Shown piece after piece: positions 18,158 through 28,111 of a stretch of DNA of 49,077 nucleotides (position 1 is the first letter of the stretch; each line of letters begins with the position of its first letter). A model generated the notes under the pieces. That model ran no database searches. It saw nothing but the letters and a program-made list of their open reading frames with translations, and was not told the origin of the DNA. This DNA comes from Cupriavidus sp. UYMMa02A (GTDB lineage Bacteria > Pseudomonadota > Gammaproteobacteria > Burkholderiales > Burkholderiaceae), in the NCBI GenBank assembly GCA_001725945.1, contig LRMT01000054.1, forward strand, positions 1-49,077, in the 5' to 3' direction. The translations under genes and the position numbers were made by a program.

Positions 18158-19151
18158 ATGACCCGAGCCCGGATGTCGCGCCGCCAACTGATGCGGTCTG
18201 GCGCAGCGGCTGCCGCCGCAGTGGCCTTTGCCGGCAGCGCAATCGCGCAGACCGCCTATCCCAATCGCCCCATCCGCCTGATCGTGCCGTTCGCGGCGGG
18301 CGGCTCGACCGACCTGTCGGCGCGCCTTGTCGCCGAGTTCGCCGGCCGTGAGCTGGGCCAGCCGATCGTGGTCGAAAACAAGGGCGGGGCAGGGGGCTCG
18401 GTCGGCATGGAGCAGGTCGCCAAGTCGGACCCGGACGGCTACACCATCGGCATGGCCACGGTGAGCACCCATGGCTCCAATCCCGCGGTTTATCCGAAGC
18501 TCAAGTACGACCCGATCAAGGACTTCGCGCCGGTGACCAATGTGGTGGCCATTCCCAGCGTTTTGCCGTACACCCGAGCGTGCCGGCCAAGACCATGCAG
18601 GAGTTCATCGCACTGGCCAAGGCGAACCCCGGCAAATACACGTTCGCGTCGCCCGGTGCGGGTTCGCTTGGCCACGTGAATATCGAGAACTTCATGATGC
18701 TGGCGCACATCGACCTGTTGCATGTGCCGTACAAGGCGCCGGGCTCGCGCTCAATGACGCGGTGGCGGGGCAGGTGAATGCCATCACCGACAACCTGTCG
18801 TCGACGCTGCCCCACGTGAAATCGGGCCGTCTGCGCGCGCTGGCGGTGCTGGGCGCAAGCCGCTCGCCGCAGCTTCCGGGCGTACCCACTTATGCGGAGC
18901 TTGGCTTCAAGGATATGGGCGAGGGTGGCTGGTTCGGCATCGTCGCGCCCGCTGGTACGCCGGCGCCCATCGTCACGCGACTGAACCAGGCGATCCACAA
19001 GGCCATGCAGAACCCGGAGTTCAAGCGCAAGGTGGAAGAATCTGGCGGCACGCTGGTGCCAACCACGCCGGACCAGTTCAAGGTGCAGATCCAGCAGGCC
19101 ATGGCGCGGTATGCGCGTGTGGCGAAGGCAGCGAACATCAAGCTGGACTGA
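18158..19151 (+). CDS. Bug/TctC-family periplasmic receptor
   Basis: About 331 residues after correcting two frameshifts (near 18565 and 18735, each one lost G). The signal peptide begins with an SRRQLM motif, weakly Tat-like, with a long Ala-rich core and cleavage after about Ala30 (AIA-Q). The mature start YPNRPIRLIVPFAAGGSTD is the hallmark of Bug proteins, and VVENKGGAGGSVGMEQVAKS follows. Bug receptors bind carboxylic acids or amides. No TctA/TctB permease is nearby, so it is an orphan receptor as is common in Burkholderiales. It lies 3 bp before the N-formylglutamate amidohydrolase gene. Confidence 0.88.
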
Positions 19152-19154
19152 CGC

Positions 19155-20023
19155 ATGAACGACATCATGGAAACCAAGAAGATCGCGCCGTTCACGCTGG
19201 CGCTGCCGGAAGGGGAGGCTGTGCCGCTGGTGTGCGATTCACCGCACAGCGGAACCATTTATCCCGCCGACTTCGGTGCGGTCGTGCCGCCTGCGCGCCT
19301 GCGCGGCGGCGAGGATACGCACGTCGATGCGCTCTGGGAGAGTGTGCCCCGAGTCGGCGGCACGCTGGTGGCTGCGACCTTTCCGCGGGTCTACATTGAC
19401 CCGAACCGCATGCTGGATGACATGGATCCGGCGCAACTGGACGCGCCCTGGCCTACGCCGCTTGTGCCGGGGGAGAAGACCCGGCTTGGCTATGGGCTGA
19501 TATGGAGCAATATCGATGCGGCTACGCCGATCTACGACCGCAAGCTGACCGTGGCTGAGGTGCGGTCGCGGATCGAGCGCTATTACCGGCCGTACCATGC
19601 GGCGCTGGCCGAGGCAGTGGAGGGCGCTTACCGCCGCTTTGGTGCGGTGTGGCACCTGAACCTGCACTCCATGCCGAACAATGCCTACGAGCGGCTCAAG
19701 ATCCAGAGCGCGCGCCGCTGGCGGACTTTGTGCTGGGGGATCGGGATGGCACGACCTGCGAGCCTGGCCTGGTGGATCTGGTAGAGCGTGAGTTGCAGGA
19801 GATGGGCTACACCGTTGCGCGAAACGACCCGTATAAGGGTGTGCAGCTTATCGCCCAGATCGGGCGGCCTGCCGAGCGGCGCAATAGCCTGCAGATCGAG
19901 ATCCGGCGGCCGCTCTATATGGAGGAGGGGACGCGGGAGAGAAATGAGGGGTTTACATCGCTCCAAAGAGATCTCTCGTTGCTGACGCTGCGGATCGCCC
20001 AGTACGTGCGCAGTTCGGTTTGA
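19155..20023 (+). CDS. N-formylglutamate amidohydrolase (HutG-type)
   Basis: About 289 residues after correcting a frameshift near 19715 (CCC to CC, restoring SARPLADFVLGDRDG). Visible family motifs are CDSPHSG, GGEDTHVDALW, NLHSMPN and the C-terminal SLQIEIRRPLYM. The family hydrolyses N-formyl-L-glutamate to glutamate and formate in histidine degradation, and some members act on other N-formyl amino acids. No hut genes are present. Immediate downstream position to a Bug receptor suggests the two handle the same imported compound. The start at 19155 has no clear Shine-Dalgarno and may depend on coupling. Confidence 0.87.
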
Positions 20024-20027
20024 GCAG

Positions 20028-20043
20028 TGTTTCACGTGAACAC
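20028..20043. promoter_or_regulatory. parS: parS-like site 1 (13 of 16)
   Basis: TGTTTCACGTGAACAC matches the chromosomal parS consensus TGTTTCACGTGAAACA at 13 of 16 positions with an intact CACGTG core. It lies just after the amidohydrolase stop and is the weakest of the four sites. Confidence 0.6.
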
Positions 20044-20118
20044 GTGCTGTGGTTTTGCGTCATTGAGTGGATGGGTGACTGACAATCACTGTCAACCCCG
20101 ACCCATTCCACCTAAATC

Positions 20119-20134
20119 TGTTTCACGTGGAACA
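20119..20134. promoter_or_regulatory. parS: parS site 2
   Basis: TGTTTCACGTGGAACA is a known functional form of the chromosomal parS site bound by ParB. It lies 150 bp upstream of mnmG, in the same cluster that encodes ParA and ParB. Confidence 0.92.
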
Positions 20135-20165
20135 CACTCCTCGCCAGGAAGTAACCCCTTCACCA

Positions 20166-20181
20166 CGTTCCACGTGAAACA
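20166..20181. promoter_or_regulatory. parS: parS site 3 (15 of 16)
   Basis: CGTTCCACGTGAAACA differs from TGTTCCACGTGAAACA only at the first base. It is 47 bp from site 2 (start to start) and 36 bp before the -10 element of the mnmG promoter. Confidence 0.85.
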
Positions 20182-20216
20182 AACCAACCCCCAAAAATCC
20201 CCCAGTCGATTGCCGC

Positions 20217-20222
20217 TATAAT
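20217..20222 (+). promoter_or_regulatory. Consensus -10 element of the gid-par operon
   Basis: TATAAT lies 47 bp before the mnmG start. No good -35 is seen at the expected position (20194-20199, AAAATC), so the promoter may need an activator. Its closeness to parS site 3 raises the possibility that ParB influences it. Confidence 0.6.
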
Positions 20223-20268
20223 TCGGCATCTCGATCGTTCCCCGTCAGCCTCCCGGAGGAGGTGTCCC

Positions 20269-22207
20269 ATGCTTTACCCGAAAGAATTCGATGTCATTGT
20301 CGTCGGTGGTGGTCACGCCGGCACGGAAGCCGCCCTGGCCGCCGCAAGGATGGGCTGCCAGACGCTGCTCCTGACCCATAACATCGAGACCCTCGGGCAG
20401 ATGAGCTGCAATCCGTCGATCGGCGGCATTGGCAAGGGACATCTGGTCAAGGAGGTCGACGCGATGGGCGGCGCCATGGCCGCTGCCACCGACGAGGCGG
20501 GTATCCAGTTCCGCATCCTGAACTCCAGCAAGGGCCCGGCTGTGCGCGCCACGCGTGCACAGGCCGACCGCGTGCTGTACCGCAAGGCCATCCGTACCCG
20601 GCTTGAGAACCAGCCGGACCTGATGCTGTTCCAGCAGGCCGTTGACGATCTCCTGGTGGAAGGTGATCGCGTCGTCGGCGCGGTTACCCAGGTTGGCATC
20701 GCATTCCGCGCCCGCGCGGTGGTGCTGACCGCCGGCACGTTCCTCGATGGCAAGATCCACGTTGGTCTGGACAATTACACCGGCGGCCGTGCCGGGGACC
20801 CCGCGTCGGTATCGTTGTCGGCACGACTGAAAGAATTGAAGCTGCCGCAAGGTCGCCTGAAAACCGGCACGCCACCGCGTATCGACGGCCGCACCATCGA
20901 CTTTTCCGTGATGGAAGAGCAGCCGGGCGACCTGGATCCGGTGCCGGTATTCTCGTTCCTGGGCCGCCCGGAGCAGCACCCGCAGCAGCTCCCATGCTGG
21001 ATCAGCCATACCAACAGCCGTACCCACGACATCATCCGCGGCGGGCTGGACCGTTCGCCGATGTACACCGGCGTGATCGAAGGGGTAGGGCCGCGCTATT
21101 GCCCGAGCATCGAGGACAAGATCCACCGCTTTGCCAGCAAGGACAGTCACCAGATCTTCCTCGAACCGGAAGGGCTGACCACCAACGAGTTCTACCCCAA
21201 CGGCATCTCGACGAGCCTGCCTTTCGACGTGCAGCTCGAGCTCGTGCATTCGATCCGCGGGCTCGAGAATGCGCACATCCTGCGACCGGGCTACGCGATC
21301 GAGTACGACTACTTTGACCCGCGTGCGCTCAAGGCGTCGCTCGAAAGCAAGGCCATCAGCGGCCTGTTCTTTGCCGGCCAGATCAACGGCACCACGGGTT
21401 ATGAAGAGGCTGCCGCACAGGGTCTGCTGGCCGGCATCAACGCCGGTTGCTATGTGCGCGAGCGCGATGCCTGGACGCCGCGCCGCGACCAGGCTTACCT
21501 CGGCGTGCTGGTCGACGATCTGATCACGCGTGGCGTGACCGAGCCGTACCGCATGTTCACGAGCCGCGCCGAGTTCCGCCTGAGCCTGCGCGAAGACAAT
21601 GCCGATATGCGCCTGACCGAGATCGGGCGCGAGCTGGGCGTCGTCGACGACGTACGCTGGGATGCCTTCAACCGCAAGCGCGATGCTGTTTCACGTGAAA
21701 CAGAGCGGCTGAAGAGTACATGGGTCAACCCGACCAGCCTGCCGGCCGAGGACGCCGTGCCGCTGCTGGGCAAGCCGATCGAGCGTGAGTACAGCCTGGC
21801 CGACCTGCTGCGTCGTCCGGAGGTCGGCTACGACGACCTGATGGCTCTGCAGGGCGGACGCCATGCACCGGAGGCTCCGCTCGACGCGGAGCCACTGCTG
21901 ATGGACCAGATCCGGGAGCAGATCGAGATTGGCGTGAAGTACCACGCTACATCGCGCGCCAGGCGGCCGAGGTGGACAAGCTCGAAGCCAATGAGTCGAC
22001 GCGCCTGCAGAAGGGCTGGACTACACCGAGGTACGCGGGCTTGGCTTCGAAGTCAGCCAGAAGCTGAACCAGCACCGGCCGGAAACGCTCGGCCAGGCCT
22101 CGCGCATCTCCGGCGTGACGCCGGCAGCGATCTCGCTGCTGCTGGTTCACCTGAAGAAGAAGGGGCTGGGGCGTACCCGTTCCGGCAACTCGCAAGAGGC
22201 TGCCTGA
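20269..22207 (+). CDS. mnmG: tRNA uridine 5-carboxymethylaminomethyl modification enzyme, FAD subunit
   Basis: About 646 residues after correcting frameshifts near 21945 (GG to G) and 22008 (CC to C). With MnmE it installs the carboxymethylaminomethyl group on wobble U34 of tRNAs. The start at 20269 follows GGAGGAGG (20255-20262). Visible features are the FAD motif [19 protein letters not shown], the [13 protein letters not shown] region, [18 protein letters not shown], and the C-terminal helical domain ([27 protein letters not shown]) that contacts MnmE. A perfect parS site lies inside the gene at 21687-21702. The stop touches the GTG start of rsmG. Confidence 0.95.
21687..21702. promoter_or_regulatory. 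parS: parS site 4, perfect palindrome inside mnmG
   Basis: TGTTTCACGTGAAACA, the exact 16-bp consensus, encodes part of the sequence AVSRETER of MnmG. The coding sequence therefore also serves as a ParB nucleation site, about 1.5 kb from the intergenic group. Confidence 0.95.
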
Positions 22208-22915
22208 GTGAGCGGCCAACGATATGCCGCCATCGACGACGCAGCGCAGCGTCGTCGCCTCGAGGCTGGCCTGGCCGAGATCGGCCTGGCCCTGCCGTCG
22301 GACCGGATCGACACACTGTTCGCGTACCTGGCGCTGCTGCGCAAGTGGAACGGTGTCTACAACCTGACCGCGATCCGCCATCCGGACGAAATGCTGACGC
22401 ATCATCTGCTCGATTCGCTGGCCGCCGTGCCGGCACTGGCGGAGGCTGCGCGTTCGACGGCCGTGGCCGGGGCGGCGCGGGGCAGGGTGCTCGACGTGGG
22501 GTCGGGTGGCGGCATGCCAGGGTTGCCGTTGGCAATTTCGTGCCCCGATGTCTCCGTACTGATGGTCGACATCGTCCAGAAGAAGACCGCATTCCTGACG
22601 CAGTGCCGGGCGCAGCTTGGCTTGTCGAATGCCGCAGCACATTGGGGACCGGTCGAGCAGCTGGACGACGCGGATAAATTTGCGGTGATTACGTCACGTG
22701 CGTTTGCGGAGTTGACCGACTTCGTCAACCTGTCCGGTCATCTGCTCGCGCAGGACGGACGGCTGATCGCGATGAAGGGCGTATATCCGCAGGCCGAGCT
22801 GGACCGCATGGAAGCGGCCGGGCTGATGGCCGCGTGGCACATAGAGGAAGTGCGACGGCTGACCGTGCCGGGGCTGGACGCCGAGCGCCATCTGGTGCTG
22901 CTGTCGCGCAAATGA
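22208..22915 (+). CDS. rsmG: 16S rRNA (guanine527-N7) methyltransferase
   Basis: 235 residues, starting at GTG (22208) directly after the mnmG stop; AGAGG at 22194-22198 can serve as ribosome-binding site. RsmG uses S-adenosylmethionine to methylate N7 of G527 in 16S rRNA. The SAM-binding motif [17 protein letters not shown] is at about residues 94-110. [11 protein letters not shown] and HHLLDSLA upstream are typical of the family, and [14 protein letters not shown] follows. It is the second gene of the gid-par operon. Confidence 0.94.
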   Translation: MSGQRYAAIDDAAQRRRLEAGLAEIGLALPSDRIDTLFAYLALLRKWNGVYNLTAIRHPDEMLTHHLLDSLAAVPALAEAARSTAVAGAARGRVLDVGSGGGMPGLPLAISCPDVSVLMVDIVQKKTAFLTQCRAQLGLSNAAAHWGPVEQLDDADKFAVITSRAFAELTDFVNLSGHLLAQDGRLIAMKGVYPQAELDRMEAAGLMAAWHIEEVRRLTVPGLDAERHLVLLSRK

Positions 22916-22999
22916 AATTGGCGGCGTATGCGCCGCGAACCGGACGGGGCCAGCGGGCCGCGGCCGGATGAAGAATTCAATCGGGAGCCTCTGAAGCAT

Positions 23000-23802
23000 A
23001 TGGCCAAGGTATTCGTGATCGCGAACCAGAAGGGCGGGGTGGGCAAGACCACCACGACGGTGAACCTCGCCGCGGGTCTGGCTGCGCAGGGCCAGCGTGT
23101 GCTGCTGGTCGACCTGGATCCGCAGGGCAATGCCTCGATGGGCTCGGGCATCGACAAGCAGTCGCTCGAACACAGTGTGTACCAGGTGCTGGTCGGGCTC
23201 GCTTCGGTTTCGCAGGCGCGCCAGCGCTCCGAAACCGGCAAGTACGACGTGCTGCCCGCCAACCGCGAACTGGCCGGTGCGGAAGTCGAACTGGTGGAAC
23301 TGGACCAGCGGGAGCGCCGGCTCAAGCAGGCCATTGCCGAGGTCGACGACGAATACGACTTCGTACTGATCGACTGTCCGCCATCGCTGTCGCTGCTGAC
23401 GCTGAACGGACTGTGCGCCGCACATGGCGTGATCGTGCCGATGCAGTGCGAGTACTTTGCGCTCGAAGGATTGTCGGACCTGGTCAACACGATCAAGCAG
23501 GTGCACGCGAACCTGAACCGCGACCTCAAGGTGATCGGTCTGCTGCGCGTCATGTTCGATCCGCGCGTCACGCTGCAGCAGCAGGTGTCGGCGCAGCTCG
23601 AATCGCATTTCGGCGACAAGGTTTTCAAGACCCTGATCCCGCGCAATGTGCGCCTGGCCGAAGCCCCTTCTTATGGCATGCCGGGCATTGCCTTCGATCC
23701 GTCATCGAAGGGCGCCAAGGCCTATCTCGACTTCGGCGCCGAGATGATCGCCCGTGTCAGGCAGCTGTCGCGCCGGAAGCTGCCACCGCCATGCAAGGAT
23801 AG
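23000..23802 (+). CDS. parA: Chromosome-partitioning ATPase ParA (Soj)
   Basis: About 267 residues. The deviant Walker A KGGVGKTT is at residues 11-18, LLVDLDPQGNAS follows, and FVLIDCPPSLSLLTLN is the Walker B region. A frameshift near 23770 (one G lost) hides the native C-terminus APEAATAMQG ending at TAG 23800-23802; uncorrected, the frame runs on inside parB. It binds DNA non-specifically as an ATP dimer and moves the ParB-parS complex. The ATG at 23000 starts 84 bp after rsmG, and parB starts 5 bp after the native stop. Confidence 0.94.
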
Positions 23803-23807
23803 TGATC

Positions 23808-24710
23808 ATGAGCACCGTAAAGAAGAAAGGCCTGGGCCGCGGCCTGGAAGCGCTGCTGGGCGGACCGGCCGAGATTGTCGAGACCGCGAAGCAGGAGGGC
23901 GCCCCCACCGTGCTGCGCCTGGACCAGCTGCAGCCCGGCAAGTACCAGCCGCGTACGCGCATGGATGAAGGCGCGCTGCAGGAGCTCGCAGCGAGCATCC
24001 GCGCGCAGGGCCTGATGCAGCCGATCCTGGTGCGGCGCGTGGCCGAGCCTGACCGCTACGAGATCATTGCCGGCGAACGACGCTTCCGCGCGTCGCGCAT
24101 CGCCGGGCTCGACAAGGTGCCGGTGCTCGTGAAGGAGGTCGCCGACGAGGCCGCGGCGGCCATGGCGCTGATCGAGAACATCCAGCGTGAAGACCTGAAC
24201 CCGCTGGAAGAAGCGCAGGGCATCATGCGGTTGATCCGCGAATTCCAGTTTACGCATGAGCAGGCCGCGGAATCGGTGGGCCGCTCGCGCAGCGCGGTGT
24301 CCAACCTGCTGCGCTTGCTGAACCTGGCCGCACCGGTGCAGACCATGCTGATGGCGGGCGATCTCGACATGGGCCATGCGCGTGCGCTGCTGGCGGTCGA
24401 TGGCGCGACACAGATCACGCTGGCCAACCAGATCATCAACAAGCGGCTGTCGGTGCGCGAGACCGAGAAGCTGGTGGCATCCACGCTCAAGCCGTTCGAG
24501 CTGAAGTCGCTCAAGCACAAGACCGGCCATGGCATGCGCGATGTGGCAAGGCTCGAAGAAGAACTGTCGGATGCGCTGGGACTGTCCGTGCAGATCAAGC
24601 TCGGTGTGCGTGGCAAGGGCCAGCTCACGATTCACTTCACGAATAACGAAGCGCTCGACGGCGTGCTTGCGCGCCTGCGCGAATCAGACGAAGGGCAACG
24701 CGTCGCGTGA
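23808..24710 (+). CDS. parB: Chromosome-partitioning protein ParB (Spo0J)
   Basis: 300 residues with the start at 23808 (MSTVKKKGLGRGLEALLG, the conserved N-terminal ParA-interacting patch). The ParB/Sulfiredoxin-like CTP-binding domain has QPGKYQPRTRMDE and GERRFRAS near residues 89-96. The central HTH contains HEQAAESVGRSRSAVSNLLRLL, and the C-terminal dimerisation domain ends near residue 300. It would load at the four parS sites in and near mnmG and spread by sliding. Confidence 0.95.
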   Translation: MSTVKKKGLGRGLEALLGGPAEIVETAKQEGAPTVLRLDQLQPGKYQPRTRMDEGALQELAASIRAQGLMQPILVRRVAEPDRYEIIAGERRFRASRIAGLDKVPVLVKEVADEAAAAMALIENIQREDLNPLEEAQGIMRLIREFQFTHEQAAESVGRSRSAVSNLLRLLNLAAPVQTMLMAGDLDMGHARALLAVDGATQITLANQIINKRLSVRETEKLVASTLKPFELKSLKHKTGHGMRDVARLEEELSDALGLSVQIKLGVRGKGQLTIHFTNNEALDGVLARLRESDEGQRVA

Positions 24711-25015
24711 AAAGCTGCGCGATAAACGGCCATTTGTAGGCACACTGTTGCATTCACGCAGCAGATCACAATCCGATGTCCGGTAAACACGCCGGACAGT
24801 CGCGAATCCACCATCATGCGTCACGCGAGTTGCGCAATCCAATTACGTCAAGCGTCGTTGCTGCGCAATTTCAACGAAGCCATCATGCAATCGTGATGGC
24901 AGCCGTTGTGCAGTTTGCCATCGCAAGCAAACTGTAAGCACATTGACGCGACTCAGTAGTTCCCCTTAAAATCGTGCGGTTTGAATTCTGGTCGGGCCGA
25001 AAAGTTCCGGCCTGA
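24711..25015. other. 305-bp spacer between parB and the atp operon
   Basis: No gene is seen. It holds direct repeats CATCATGC (24812-24819, 24881-24888) and TGCGCAAT (24831-24838, 24862-24869), an inverted repeat GCCATCA/TGATGGC (24879-24885, 24894-24900), and the atp promoter at its right end. Confidence 0.7.
24943..24972 (+). promoter_or_regulatory. Sigma70-type promoter of the ATP synthase operon
   Basis: TTGACG (24943-24948), an 18-bp spacer and TAAAAT (24967-24972), 44 bp upstream of the first codon of atpI. It is the best sigma70 match in the parB-atpI spacer. Confidence 0.75.
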
Positions 25016-25534
25016 ATGAGGCAGGCAGTAGTGGTTCGAGACCGTCAGCAGGAAAGCGATTCGCGTCGCGCGGACGCCGGTCATGATGACTGGGATTTTG
25101 ACGCAGAACGCGAAGAAGAAGCTGTCGATCCGCTGTCACGCGCCGAAGCGGTGACACTGTTTGGCGAACGCGCGTTGCGTCCTTCGCGCATGACACCCGG
25201 CAAGGTTGTGCTGGCGCAGGTGGTTGTGTCCCTGCTGTCGGCCTTGTGCTGGGCGTTGTTCGGCAAGCAGGCAGGACCATACGGCTGGTCCGCGTTGTTC
25301 GGTGGTGCGGTGTGTTTCGTGCCGAGCGGTTTCTTCGCGTTGCGCCTGTGGATGGCGCGCGATCGGGCCTCGGTTGGCGGACTGGTGATGGGCGAGGCGA
25401 TCAAGGTGTTTGCCACCGTCGCGCTGTTCGTGCTGGTGGTGGTGCTGTACCGCGATCTGCGATGGGTGCCGATGCTCGTCACGTTCCTGCTTGCGCTCAA
25501 GACGTATTGGGTTGTGGCCCTGGCCCTTCGGTAA
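25016..25534 (+). CDS. atpI: ATP synthase accessory membrane protein I (AtpI/UncI)
   Basis: 172 residues. An acidic, charged N-terminal tail of about 60 residues (SDSRRADAGHDDWDFDAEREEE region) precedes four hydrophobic helices, starting VVLAQVVVSLLSALCWALFG, and ends with LLALKTYWVVALALR. AtpI assists c-ring assembly and is not part of the final enzyme. It is the first gene of the atp operon. A 237-bp spacer with a strong hairpin separates it from atpB. Confidence 0.85.
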   Translation: MRQAVVVRDRQQESDSRRADAGHDDWDFDAEREEEAVDPLSRAEAVTLFGERALRPSRMTPGKVVLAQVVVSLLSALCWALFGKQAGPYGWSALFGGAVCFVPSGFFALRLWMARDRASVGGLVMGEAIKVFATVALFVLVVVLYRDLRWVPMLVTFLLALKTYWVVALALR

Positions 25535-25608
25535 CACCGCCCGGCCAGCTGCACAAAGTGTGTGCTTCCCGGAAAGATGGGACACCAAAACGGAAAATCA
25601 AGATGCAG

Positions 25609-25642
25609 GGTGGGTGGTTTCACAACGGTGAAACCACCCACC
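25609..25642. repeat. Perfect 15-bp hairpin between atpI and atpB
   Basis: GGTGGGTGGTTTCAC (25609-25623), loop AACG, and GTGAAACCACCCACC (25628-25642). No T-run follows, so it is not a usual terminator. It may be a processing or stability element that sets a lower level for atpI, or an attenuator. Confidence 0.85.
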
Positions 25643-25771
25643 GACAAGTTTGACCCGCTTGCATGGCGGTGACCGGCCAAGATGGCCGAAGGCAATGCAA
25701 GACGCGTACCGGCTGCCCGCCAATGCGAGGGTGCCGGATCCCAGGTTTCGCAATATACCGTTCGTCTCGAC

Positions 25772-26634
<863 letters not shown>

Positions 26635-26639
26635 TTTCC

Positions 26640-26664
26640 GGTTTTGGTTTTTGGTTTTTGGTTC
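26640..26664 (+). promoter_or_regulatory. T-rich repeated leader upstream of atpE
   Basis: Three near copies of GGTTTTT run just after atpB and 31 bp before the atpE start. An A/T-rich stretch and AAAGGAG then precede the ATG. The E. coli atpE gene has a U-rich translation enhancer in the same place; the same role is inferred here. Confidence 0.55.
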
Positions 26665-26667
26665 TAA

Positions 26668-26961
<294 letters not shown>

Positions 26962-27060
26962 TTCTTTTCGGTCTGCATGATGCTGACGGGCGGCGCGGGC
27001 CACTTTGCCTGGCCGCCCTTGCGCATTTATCTGTAGTTTGATTACCGAAAGGAACACACC

Positions 27061-27531
27061 ATGAATCTGAACGCAACGTTTTTTGCGCAGATGGTCGTGT
27101 TCTTCATCCTGTGGTGGGTTGTTGCCAAATTCATTTGGCCGCCGCTGGTGAAGGCGCTCGACGAACGCGCAAGGAAGATCGCCGATGGCCTCGCCGCTGC
27201 CGAGAAGGGCAAGGCCGAGCTTGAACTCGCCAACAAGCGTGTGGACCAGGCCATGGCCGAAGCCCGCACCGAGGGTGCTCAACGCGTCGCTGACGCCGAG
27301 AAGCGCGCCCAACTGACGGCGGACGAGATCAAGCAAAACGCCCAGGCAGAAGCCGCACGCATCATTGCCCAGGCCAAGGCCGAAGCAGAGCAGCAGGTAA
27401 CCCGCGCACGTGAAGATTTGCGCGACCAGGTTGCCGTGCTGGCCGTCAAGGGTGCCGAGCAGATCCTCAAGCGCGAAGTGAACGCGCAGGTCCACTCCGA
27501 CCTGCTCAATCAACTCAAAGCTGAGCTCTAA
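27061..27531 (+). CDS. atpF: FoF1 ATP synthase subunit b
   Basis: 156 residues: one N-terminal membrane helix ([20 protein letters not shown]) followed by a long charged helix (residues 35-150) that dimerises as the peripheral stalk and ends [12 protein letters not shown]. The length equals that of E. coli b. It lies 2 bp before atpH. A GGGCGGC/GCCGCCC inverted repeat (26988-26994, 27012-27018) lies in the atpE-atpF spacer. Confidence 0.95.
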   Translation: MNLNATFFAQMVVFFILWWVVAKFIWPPLVKALDERARKIADGLAAAEKGKAELELANKRVDQAMAEARTEGAQRVADAEKRAQLTADEIKQNAQAEAARIIAQAKAEAEQQVTRAREDLRDQVAVLAVKGAEQILKREVNAQVHSDLLNQLKAEL

Positions 27532-27533
27532 TC

Positions 27534-28073
27534 ATGGCCGAAACCGCAACCATTGCCCGTCCCTACGCTGAGGCGCTGTTCCGCGTCGCCAGCGAAGCCG
27601 GCAATCTGGGTGCATGGTCCGAGCTGGTGTCGGAGATGGGGCAGATTGCTTCCAACCCCGACATGAAGGCGCTCGCCGACGATCCGAACGTTCCCGGCCA
27701 AAAGCTGGCCGAACTGTTCCTGTCGGTGGTGAAGTCCCCGGTCAATGACGAGGCACGCCGCTTCGTCAACCTGCTGGTGGAGAACAACCGCCTGACGGTG
27801 ATGCCGGAAGTCGCCGAGCAATTCCATGCGCTCAAGAATGCCCGCGAAGGTTCGTCGGACGTCGAGATCACCAGTGCATTCCCGCTGGATGGTCAACCGC
27901 TGAACGACCTGATCGCTGCGCTCGAACGCAAGTTCGGCCGCAAGCTGTACGCGAAGGTGGCGGTAGATCCGTCCCTGATCGGCGGCGTGAGCGTCAAGGT
28001 CGGCGACGAAGTGCTCGACACCTCCGTGCGTGCGCGCCTGGCTGCCATGCAAACCGCGCTGACCGCCGTCTGA
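27534..28073 (+). CDS. atpH: FoF1 ATP synthase subunit delta
   Basis: 179 residues. The start is the canonical [14 protein letters not shown] helix of delta; the OSCP-like N-terminal helical domain is followed by the C-terminal part ([25 protein letters not shown] and [14 protein letters not shown]). It links the peripheral stalk to the top of F1. There is no frameshift. Confidence 0.95.
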   Translation: MAETATIARPYAEALFRVASEAGNLGAWSELVSEMGQIASNPDMKALADDPNVPGQKLAELFLSVVKSPVNDEARRFVNLLVENNRLTVMPEVAEQFHALKNAREGSSDVEITSAFPLDGQPLNDLIAALERKFGRKLYAKVAVDPSLIGGVSVKVGDEVLDTSVRARLAAMQTALTAV

Positions 28074-28111
28074 TCGGCCGTCCGTCGGATTGAAGAATTA
28101 GGAGCATTGTG

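Noticed and set aside
18804..18822. parS-like CCCCACGTGAAATC in the Bug receptor gene
   Set aside because: Several mismatches in the arms; far weaker than the four accepted sites.
23770..23968. ParA reading through into parB as a longer protein
   Set aside because: A lost G near 23770 explains it; the corrected frame stops at 23802, 5 bp before parB.
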